From GCA-2683135 sp964507445 (GTDB lineage Bacteria > Planctomycetota > GCA-002687715): a stretch of 64,000 bases of DNA. A program made the position numbers and the translations under genes. The stretch covers positions 1 through 64,000 of the forward strand of contig CAZDQF010000013.1 in assembly GCA_964507445.1 (NCBI GenBank), written 5' to 3'. This document shows, piece after piece, positions 18,325 to 24,541 of the stretch. The notes below the pieces were generated by a model, which was not told the DNA's origin, ran no database searches, and worked only from the letters and a program-made list of their open reading frames with translations. The stretch's first letter is position 1. Each line of letters opens with the position of its first letter.

Positions 18325-18630
18325 TTACCAGCGATCGCCGCCGCCGCCGCCGCCACCGCCGCCACCGCCGCCACCGCCCGGCCGGGCGTGCGCTTCGTTG
18401 ACGCGGATGTTTCGGCCGTCCACATCGGCGCCGTCCATGGCCTCGATGGCCGCCTGCGCTTCCGCGTCGGAGCCCATTTCGACGAAGGCGAAGCCGCGGG
18501 GCATGCCCGTTTCTCGGTCCGTGACCACGTGAACGTCGACGACTGTACGCCCATCAACCTCGAACGCTTCACGCAGCGAGTCTTCTGTCGTGGAGTAGTT
18601 GAGGTTTCCAATGAAGAGTCTTTTGCCCAT
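18325..18630 (-). CDS. RRM-type RNA-binding protein with polyglycine tail
   Basis: 101 residues from ATG 18630 (MGKRLFIGNLNYS). One RNA-recognition motif: RNP2 is LFIGNL (4-9) and RNP1 is RGFAFVEM (~44-51), both intact with their aromatic residues. The tail after residue ~83 is a run of 14 glycines ending DRW. Small glycine-rich RRM proteins are common in cyanobacteria and planctomycetes and often respond to cold. The gene is preceded by a ~230-bp untranslated interval, room for 5' regulation. Confidence 0.93.
   Translation of the reverse strand: MGKRLFIGNLNYSTTEDSLREAFEVDGRTVVDVHVVTDRETGMPRGFAFVEMGSDAEAQAAIEAMDGADVDGRNIRVNEAHARPGGGGGGGGGGGGGGDRW
18336..18380. repeat. GCC/ACC triplet tract encoding polyglycine
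   Basis: An imperfect (GCC)n tract with ACC interruptions on the plus strand encodes the 14-Gly tail of the RRM protein on the minus strand. The triplet unit keeps the frame while permitting slippage in length. Confidence 0.85.
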
Positions 18631-18735
18631 GTTCTTTTCCAGTCTCGGCGTCGTGACCCGACACACGACCGGTCACGGCGCTGGCCTCAATACGGGGCGA
18701 GCGTAGCAGTGGAGTTACGGCGTGGATAGAAAAAA

Positions 18736-18767
18736 GGCCTTGTCACGGCTGATTCTGAAGCCGAGAC
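18736..18767 (-). terminator. Candidate terminator of the selenoprotein operon
   Basis: On the minus strand, a 9-bp stem (one internal A-A mismatch, arms 18767-18759 and 18750-18742, 8-nt loop) is followed after six nucleotides by six T's (18735-18730). It lies about 130 nt after the stop of the YkgJ-type gene and upstream of the RRM gene, so it could end the leftward operon. The distance and the gap before the T-run keep confidence moderate. Confidence 0.45.
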
Positions 18768-18898
18768 GGGCGCGTCGCAACGCGGAAACGGCGTGGACAT
18801 CAGAGAGATCGACGGCGGCGTCCCTGTCGGTCCCGAACCTCGCGCTACGCGCGCTGACGGCCAGGGCAGGAGCGGCGATGGCCCGGTTCACAGGGTGA

Positions 18899-19399
18899 TC
18901 AGCGGAACAGAGAGCGCAGGCTGACCCTCCGCTGCGACCCGCTGAATTCATCCTGCAGACCCTGCAGCCTCACCTCCACCTCTCCGAGGGGCCAGCAGGT
19001 GTCACGGCCCAGCTCCGCGAGGGGGGAGCCTTCGGCGTTGAGAGGGCAGATGTCGCGCTGCTCGTGGATCTCGCCGCCGTCGTCTTCTTCGAACCAGATG
19101 AGGGGCAGCCCCTGCGTGCGGCAGACGAACGGGCGTTGTTCATAGACGCGGCAGGCGCCCTGTGGATCGAGGAACGCGCAGGCACCTTCCGGATGCGGCG
19201 CGCCCTGCTCGAGCAGTTCGGCGTGGTGATCCCGTATGCGGGCCGCCTCCACTTCGAAGACGGTGATGCCGTCCACGCAGCAGTCCTTGCAACCCAGGGC
19301 GCAGGTGATCCGCTCACCGTGTTGCGCTGCCATTTCTCGGGCGCGCTGGTCCACCTGGTCGTGCAACCGCGTGAGTTCCTCAAGCGGACCTCCGCTCAT
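18899..19399 (-). CDS. YkgJ-type Cys-cluster (zinc/iron-chelating) protein
   Basis: 166 residues. The N-terminal cluster CALGCKDCC (around residues 29-37) and a later GACRVYEQRPFVCRTQG block (near 85-100) match the YkgJ/UPF0153 family, presumed to bind zinc or an Fe-S cluster through its cysteines. The ATG (19399-19397) overlaps the TGA of the selenoprotein gene (ATGA), so the two are translationally coupled. This makes it a candidate metal or redox partner of that protein. No signal peptide is seen, whereas the selenoprotein has one, so direct contact would need a precursor stage (inference). Confidence 0.85.
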   Translation of the reverse strand: MSGGPLEELTRLHDQVDQRAREMAAQHGERITCALGCKDCCVDGITVFEVEAARIRDHHAELLEQGAPHPEGACAFLDPQGACRVYEQRPFVCRTQGLPLIWFEEDDGGEIHEQRDICPLNAEGSPLAELGRDTCWPLGEVEVRLQGLQDEFSGSQRRVSLRSLFR

Positions 19400-20283
19400 C
19401 GGGGGGACCGTGGGGTCGTCGTGAGGGCGTGGATCTCGGAGAGCGCGGCCTTCAGCTCATCGCCGGTGAGGGACTGCCGCGCCGCGGCCGCCGCCTGCTC
19501 CGCGAGCCGCTTGCGGCGAGGGCTGTCAGCCGGGTGGCACGCGGCGCTCGCGCGCAAGATCAACGGCCTGAGACTCGGGGGGAGGTCGGGACGGAGCGCG
19601 ACCGCGTCCAGCAGGGTGGCTGCGCGATCATGCTGCCCCGAGTAGAGCGCGGCGACAGCGTCCGCGGCGGCCTCGCGGGTCGACCGGGGCGGCGCGTACT
19701 CGGCGTTCGCGATGCGTTTCAGGCGAGGGCGGAGCACGTCTGGTTCGGCCCATGGCAGCTTGGTGCGGATGATCCCCCGACGGTCGATGATCATGGCGGG
19801 GGTGGGGAGGTCGCCGAACAAGGCCCGGCTGGCGTCATCCATGGTGTCCACCAGGAGCACGCCGGGAATGCCCAGCTCGGTGTCCAGTCGGCGGGCCAGG
19901 ACGCAGCGCTCTTCGTAGGTGCCTGGTTGCGGGATGTCGGAAAAAGACATCTGCCGCGCGTGCGGCTCCCGCTGAAAGATGGTCAGGAAGAGGACGTCCT
20001 CACGATCTGCGTATTCCCTGGCGAGTCTCCGTAGCCCGACGGAGTTGCGACGGAACGGCGGTCAGGTGTACGCAGCCTTCACCAGGACGATGGTGCGGCC
20101 CAGCTGCTCGCGCAGGGACCAGGTCCGGCCCGAGAGGTCGCGGCAGATCAGGTCCGGGGTCGACGCGCCCACCTTGGGGTCGGAGTTGGCGAACTTCCTG
20201 CCGTCGTATCGATCGAGCCAGCGTTTCTCCATCTGGCCGTGGACGCAGGCGACGGTGATCAGGAGGGCGAGACCGGTTCTCAT
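19396..20283 (-). CDS. Iodothyronine-deiodinase-like selenoprotein (in-frame TGA = Sec74)
   Basis: One 296-codon frame broken only by TGA at 20064-20062. Read as selenocysteine it gives 295 residues: signal peptide (1-17), thioredoxin-fold lead-in, then AAYT-U-PPFRRNS with Sec74, TIFQREPHA (E106-x-H108), VDTMDDAS (145-152) and LPTPAMIIDRRG. Animal deiodinases have the same order: TU(P/S)xF, EEAH, VDTM and LPERLYII. Bacterial deiodinase-like proteins with TUPPF or TCPPF are known. Residues ~190-295 form an Ala-rich helical extension not found in animal enzymes. ATG 20283 overlaps the upstream stop (ATGA), and the stop overlaps the YkgJ start. Deiodination itself is unproven; a thiol/selenol reductase on other substrates is possible. 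Conventional annotation would split it at the TGA. Confidence 0.88.
20027..20064 (-). promoter_or_regulatory. Bacterial SECIS-like hairpin directly after the Sec TGA
   Basis: On the mRNA sense (minus) strand, UGA (20064-20062) is followed by 17 nt, then a perfect 6-bp stem (CTCCGT 20044-20039 with ACGGAG 20032-20027) closed by the six-base loop CGGGCT. The loop has G as its second base and begins 23 nt after the UGA. As I recall the published bacterial SECIS model, it asks for a small apical loop with a G in its first two bases, about 16-37 nt from the UGA; this fits. SelB would bind here to recode UGA. Confidence 0.75.
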
Positions 20284-21272
20284 CTTGGTGTGTCCTCGGG
20301 TCGCACCACACGGAATCCGAAGTCGTCGGACTGGGTGGATGGACGATGATACATGCGGAAGCTGTTGCGCAGGTACATGCCGTCGAGCACGAACGAACCG
20401 CCACGGAGCACGCGGTGGGCTGGGACGCCGTCCTCTGGCGGTGCGGCGCCGGCGTAGGTGTCCTGCACCCATTCGAAGGCGTTTCCCGTCAGGTCTCGGA
20501 CCCCGAACCCGTTCGCTGCGAACTCACCGACCGGGCGCAGTGCGCCGCTCTCCTGGTTGGCGGCAGCGGCGCGGTAGGTGTTCCCGTAGGCGTAGACGTA
20601 GGACTCCGGGCCTCTCGCGGCCTTCTCCCATTCGGATTCCGTGGGCAGGCGGTGCAGCTTGCCGGTCTGCTTCGTGAGCCACCTGCAGTAGGCGTTGGCT
20701 CCGTACCAGCTGACCGTGACCATGGGCTCCCGGGGGCGGCTGGCCGTCCAGGAGGTGGGGCTCTTGCTGATGCCGAGCTTCCTGCTCTCCGGGTTGAACC
20801 AGGAGGAGTCGACTTCGGCCTGGTCATTGAGGAATCGGGCGAATTGGGTGTTGGTGACCTCGTCTCGGCTGATCCAGAATCCCGCGACCTGCTCGACGAT
20901 GGCGGGGCGTTCGTCTTCCTGGCCGACGCCGAGGACATCCCCCCGGAGCGCCGGTCCGGCCGGGATCCAACACCATCCGTTGCGGCGGGGTGGCGGCGGG
21001 GTCACCGTCAGGTCCACCCGCGGCGGGAGGGTGGCTCGCCGATGCAGGGGGAGGGGGAGGCGCGTGGACCTGCCCTGGAGTTCCCCTTCCACCATGTACG
21101 TGCCCCGAGGCAGGGTCAGCCCATGGAGAGGGCCTGACCCGAGCTCCCGGATCGGGCGGGTGACGTCGTCCACGATCCGGTGGAAGGTGAGGTTCATTCC
21201 CGACGGATTCTGGATGCGCACCGAGCAGGTGGGCTCGATCGCCTGGGTCAGGATCGCCAACATCAGGGCCAT
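20280..21272 (-). CDS. Exported FGE-sulfatase-fold (SUMF1-like) protein
   Basis: 330 residues from ATG 21272 with an N-terminal leader (MALMLAILTQA), then a ~100-residue beta-rich region and the FGE-sulfatase domain. Landmarks of that domain are FWISRDEVTNTQFARFL (~135-151), RLPTESEWEKAARG, LTGNAFEWVQD, HRVLRGGSFVLDG and FGFRVVRPE at the end. The RGGS block lacks the two cysteines that bind copper in true formylglycine-generating enzymes, so it probably uses the fold for another job. Its TGA overlaps the ATG of the selenoprotein, making it the first gene of that operon. Only 36 bp separate it from the divergent sigma factor. Confidence 0.85.
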   Translation of the reverse strand: MALMLAILTQAIEPTCSVRIQNPSGMNLTFHRIVDDVTRPIRELGSGPLHGLTLPRGTYMVEGELQGRSTRLPLPLHRRATLPPRVDLTVTPPPPRRNGWCWIPAGPALRGDVLGVGQEDERPAIVEQVAGFWISRDEVTNTQFARFLNDQAEVDSSWFNPESRKLGISKSPTSWTASRPREPMVTVSWYGANAYCRWLTKQTGKLHRLPTESEWEKAARGPESYVYAYGNTYRAAAANQESGALRPVGEFAANGFGVRDLTGNAFEWVQDTYAGAAPPEDGVPAHRVLRGGSFVLDGMYLRNSFRMYHRPSTQSDDFGFRVVRPEDTPR

Positions 21273-21308
21273 GGGCGAATGGTACGGGTCCTTGGATAGG
21301 ATGGCCCC

Positions 21309-22016
21309 ATGGAATCTCCCGGGTTCGCCTCCACTCGCTGGACCCTCGTGGTGCAGGCGGGGGACGAACGTGACCCCTCTTCCTCCGAAGCCCTGTCCTC
21401 CCTGTGCAGCGGCTACTGGTTGCCCCTGTACTCGTTCGCTCGGCGACAGGGGTTGTCCGAGGCGGACGCGGAGGACGCGGTGCAGAGCTTCTTCTCGCGC
21501 TTTGTCGAGAATCCCAGGCTGGACACCGTTGACCCAGCCAGGGGCAGATTCAGGAGCTGGCTCCTCGGCGCCTTCCGCCATCACCTGTCCCACGAGCGGG
21601 ATGCGGGCCGTGCTCTCAAGCGGGGAGGGGGGGCGGTGATCTACGCCCTGGACCTGAGCAAGGCCGAGGAGCGGCTCGGTGGGGCGGCCAGGGATACGGA
21701 CGCGGACGCCGCGTTCCGGCGCGGCTGGGCCCTGGCGCTCCTCGATCGGGTCCGAGAGCGCTTGCGTGACGAGCTGGTCGCCCGGGATCGTGGCGCGGTC
21801 TGGGAGGTCCTCGGGCCGCACCTCGGCGCCGCCGGGGAGACCCGGAGTCACGGGTCGGCCGCCAGTGCCCTGGGCATGACGGAGGTGGCGCTGAAGGTGG
21901 CGTTGCACCGAATGCGACGTCGGTTCGGGCAGCTGCTGCGGGAAGAGGTGGAGAGCACGCTGGACGACGGAGAGGATCTCGAAGAGGAACTCCGTTATCT
22001 CGTGGACAGCCTGTAA
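21309..22016 (+). CDS. ECF-type sigma factor (planctomycete RpoE-like)
   Basis: 235 residues. Region 2 is at about 30-95 (WLPLYSFARRQG, DAVQSFFSRF, GRFRSWLLGAFRHHL), where the core-binding and -10 recognition helices lie. Region 4 is the helix-turn-helix near 175-215 (SAASALGMTEVALKVALHRMRRRF). The spacer between them is longer than in classical RpoE, as in planctomycete ECF groups that are paired with Ser/Thr kinases. The start is ATG 21309 with AGGA 8 nt upstream. A kinase gene follows after 45 bp, and the iodotyrosine-deiodinase-like gene after that, so the three form one unit. Confidence 0.9.
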   Translation: MESPGFASTRWTLVVQAGDERDPSSSEALSSLCSGYWLPLYSFARRQGLSEADAEDAVQSFFSRFVENPRLDTVDPARGRFRSWLLGAFRHHLSHERDAGRALKRGGGAVIYALDLSKAEERLGGAARDTDADAAFRRGWALALLDRVRERLRDELVARDRGAVWEVLGPHLGAAGETRSHGSAASALGMTEVALKVALHRMRRRFGQLLREEVESTLDDGEDLEEELRYLVDSL

Positions 22017-22061
22017 CCTCTGGCGGCGGACTCGTCAGGGTCCGTTGAAGGAGATCACGGT

Positions 22062-23858
22062 ATGAGCGCGACCACCTGCAAGACCTGCGCGGGTCCTCTG
22101 GATACGGACGGGTCTTGCCCCAAGTGCCTCATGGTCATCGGCCTGGATACCAACGATCTGATGGACCTCGGCCCGCCTGAACTGGCGTCGGATCGCGTCC
22201 CCGGGTATCGGATCCTGGAGACCATCGGCCGGGGTGGGATGGGCTCGGTCTTCCTCGCGACCCATGAGCACCTGGGGCGCAACGTGGCCATCAAGGTGTT
22301 GACGCCGGCGGCGGACGAGTCGCGGGATTTCTCCGACCGGTTCCGGCGTGAGGCCCGCACCATGGCCGGCCTCACCCATCCGAACATCGTGGCCATCCAC
22401 GACTTCGGCGAGGACGGCGACCTGTTCTGGCTCGTCATGGAGCACGTTGATGGGGTCAACCTGCGCCAGTTGATGGACGAGCAGCTGTCCGATGCCCAGG
22501 CCTTCGACATCGTCCGGCAGATCTGCGACGGGCTGCACTATGCCCATCACCAGGGGGTGGTGCATCGGGACATCAAGCCCGAGAACGTCCTGGTGGATCG
22601 CGCCGGCCGGGTCAAGCTGGCAGACTTCGGTCTGGCCAAGCTGGTCGGGGGGCGTGAGGCCACGCGTCTGACCGGGTCCCGCCATGTCATGGGCACGCCC
22701 CTCTACATGGCCCCTGAGCAGGTGAACACCCCGCTGGACGTGGACCACCGGGCGGACATCTACGCCGTCGGGGTGGTGCTCTATGAGCTGCTCACGGGGA
22801 AGCTGCCCATCGGCAGGTTCGAGCCTCCCTCGGACCTCGGGCATGGAGATGAGCAGTTGGACGCCGTGGTGGTCCGGGCCCTGGAACATGAGCCCCCCCG
22901 TCGCTACCAGAACATCAGCGACATCCGCAGAGACCTGGACTCCGTTCTGGGGGGTGAGTTGAAGGTTGTCCAACCAGCGAATTCGCCGGTCCCCAAAGAG
23001 CAACGCCAAGAGCCCGACGTTCGTTTGCCGCTGATCCTGCGATGGTGGGAGCTTCTCGTCTGCGCGTTTACCGCGCCGCTCTGCTTCCTCGAATGGTCTC
23101 TGCCCGGGTATCGGCGGGGGGCGAACGACAACGAGGAAGTGTGGGGGTTCATGGTCGCTACGGCGCTCGCCATTCCTCTCGTGCTGACGTTTATCCACCG
23201 CCATCGGCTTACGCGTCCCCAGCCCACCTGGACCCTGAGCGCGGCCCTCTTTGCGTTCATCTTCTTCGCCTGGGGTATGAGCGCAGTGGCTCAGTCTGGC
23301 GGTTTCCCCGCGTTCGTCGCCGTCTACATCGGCACGGCCATCAGCGTGGTGGGGATCGCTAGCGTCCTGAGGTGGTTCCTCGGACGAATCTATCCAGACC
23401 GATCCATGGGGGACATCATCGGAGACGCCGTGTCTTCGTTCGGTCGCTCCCTTGGGACCTGCGTGACCGACTCGCGTCGGCGGCTGACGAGCATCACCGT
23501 GCTCGCGTGTTTCTTCGTGCTGCCGATCTTCAGCATGAAGTGGGACACGGACTACGCAAAGCACTGGACGTACGTCCCCGGCGTATCCACGTTCGCAGGG
23601 GCCATCAGCATGAGCGTGGCGCTTGGGCTTCCGGTGTTGTTCCTGGTCTTGTCCGGGCTCGGGCTCAGGGGCGTCTCCGGCCTCGCGACCATGATCGGCG
23701 GCGGTCTCGTGATCTCGAGCTGTTACGAATGGCTCCAGCATGAGGCCGAGTCACCGGAGACCGGCACGGTCTACCTGGCGATGGGATTCGGGGGGCTGTT
23801 GCTGTTTCTGGGCTTGATCATGTTGCTGTCAGATTTGCGCGCTCCGCGCGGGGAGTAG
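22062..23858 (+). CDS. Zinc-ribbon Ser/Thr kinase with multi-helix membrane domain
   Basis: 598 residues. An N-terminal zinc ribbon (Cys6, Cys9, Cys19, Cys22) is followed by a complete Hanks kinase: IGRGGMGSV loop (~55-63), VAIKVL Lys (~77), HRDIKPEN (~170) and DFGLAK (~190). After ~310 come about seven hydrophobic helices to the C-terminus, with no soluble outer domain, so the membrane bundle itself may sense the signal. The gene lies 45 bp after the ECF sigma gene and 9 bp before the flavoprotein gene. A kinase-controls-sigma switch is known for such planctomycete pairs; applying it here is inference. Confidence 0.93.
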   Translation: MSATTCKTCAGPLDTDGSCPKCLMVIGLDTNDLMDLGPPELASDRVPGYRILETIGRGGMGSVFLATHEHLGRNVAIKVLTPAADESRDFSDRFRREARTMAGLTHPNIVAIHDFGEDGDLFWLVMEHVDGVNLRQLMDEQLSDAQAFDIVRQICDGLHYAHHQGVVHRDIKPENVLVDRAGRVKLADFGLAKLVGGREATRLTGSRHVMGTPLYMAPEQVNTPLDVDHRADIYAVGVVLYELLTGKLPIGRFEPPSDLGHGDEQLDAVVVRALEHEPPRRYQNISDIRRDLDSVLGGELKVVQPANSPVPKEQRQEPDVRLPLILRWWELLVCAFTAPLCFLEWSLPGYRRGANDNEEVWGFMVATALAIPLVLTFIHRHRLTRPQPTWTLSAALFAFIFFAWGMSAVAQSGGFPAFVAVYIGTAISVVGIASVLRWFLGRIYPDRSMGDIIGDAVSSFGRSLGTCVTDSRRRLTSITVLACFFVLPIFSMKWDTDYAKHWTYVPGVSTFAGAISMSVALGLPVLFLVLSGLGLRGVSGLATMIGGGLVISSCYEWLQHEAESPETGTVYLAMGFGGLLLFLGLIMLLSDLRAPRGE

Positions 23859-23867
23859 CATGATCCC

Positions 23868-24527
23868 ATGGCTGAACCGGAACACGTCCCCCTCGGTGAT
23901 CGTCACGATCCCGGCATCGATTGCGAGGCCGCGGCACGGGCCTTCTGCGAGGTCATGTCGAAGCGCCGGACCGTGCGCGAGTACTCCGATCGTCTCGTCT
24001 CGGAAGACACCATTCGTTGGCTGATCCGCTGCGCCGGGTCGGCGCCCTCCGGGGCGAACAAGCAGCCGTGGCGCTTCGTCTGCGTACGAGATGCCGAGAC
24101 CAAGCGACGCATACGGCTGGCGGCGGAAGAGGAGGAGCGGACGTTCTACGAACAGCGGGCATCCGCTCAGTGGTTGAAGGACCTCGAGCCGCTCGGGACA
24201 GACTCGTCCAAGCCCTTTATCGAGGTCGCTCCCTGGGTCATCGTGGTCTTCAAGCTGACCCGGGAAGATGACGGCGGCAACGTCTACTACATCAACGAGT
24301 CCGTGGGGCTCGCCTGCGGCTTCCTCCTCGCCGCAGCCCACGCGGCCGGCCTCGTGACCCTGACCCACACACCCAGCCCCATGGGGTTTCTCTCACAGGT
24401 GCTGGAGCGTCCCTCTCACGAGAAGCCGTTCCTGCTGATCCCGGTGGGCTACCCGGCGGAGCACGCCACGGTCCCGTCGGCGGCCCTCAGGAAGAAGCCG
24501 CTCGACGAGATCATGGTGATCCGTTGA
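23868..24527 (+). CDS. Iodotyrosine-deiodinase-like nitroreductase-fold flavoprotein
   Basis: 219 residues, FMN-dependent nitroreductase fold. RRTVREYSD (33-41) and SAPSGANKQPWRF (58-70) form the FMN site. The lid segment (86-120) carries Glu90, Tyr94 and Lys115, with Trp102 between. Aligned by eye to my memory of human iodotyrosine deiodinase (Glu157, Tyr161, Lys182), the spacing is identical (E at Y-4, K at W+13). There these residues grip the amino and carboxyl groups of halotyrosine. GLVTLTHTPSPM (161-172) supplies the Thr near flavin N5, and the C-terminus RKKPLDEIMVIR matches the family. It probably removes iodide or bromide from halotyrosines reductively. It begins 9 bp after the kinase stop; no signal peptide, so cytoplasmic. 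Confidence 0.88.
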   Translation: MAEPEHVPLGDRHDPGIDCEAAARAFCEVMSKRRTVREYSDRLVSEDTIRWLIRCAGSAPSGANKQPWRFVCVRDAETKRRIRLAAEEEERTFYEQRASAQWLKDLEPLGTDSSKPFIEVAPWVIVVFKLTREDDGGNVYYINESVGLACGFLLAAAHAAGLVTLTHTPSPMGFLSQVLERPSHEKPFLLIPVGYPAEHATVPSAALRKKPLDEIMVIR

Positions 24528-24541
24528 CCGTCAGCCGGACC

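Noticed and set aside
18715..18951. Small minus-strand frame between the YkgJ-type and RRM genes
   Set aside because: It overlaps the end of the YkgJ-type gene, has no ribosome site and runs through the candidate terminator; no recognisable domain.
19396..20283. Two separate genes or a frameshifted pseudogene in place of the selenoprotein
   Set aside because: Both halves are in the same frame with only a TGA between them; the join falls exactly at the deiodinase active site, a SECIS-like stem follows, and both ends overlap neighbouring genes with intact ATGA junctions. No frame change is needed.
20280..21272. True formylglycine-generating enzyme activating a sulfatase
   Set aside because: The RGGS region lacks the two copper-binding cysteines and no sulfatase gene with a CxPxR motif is nearby.
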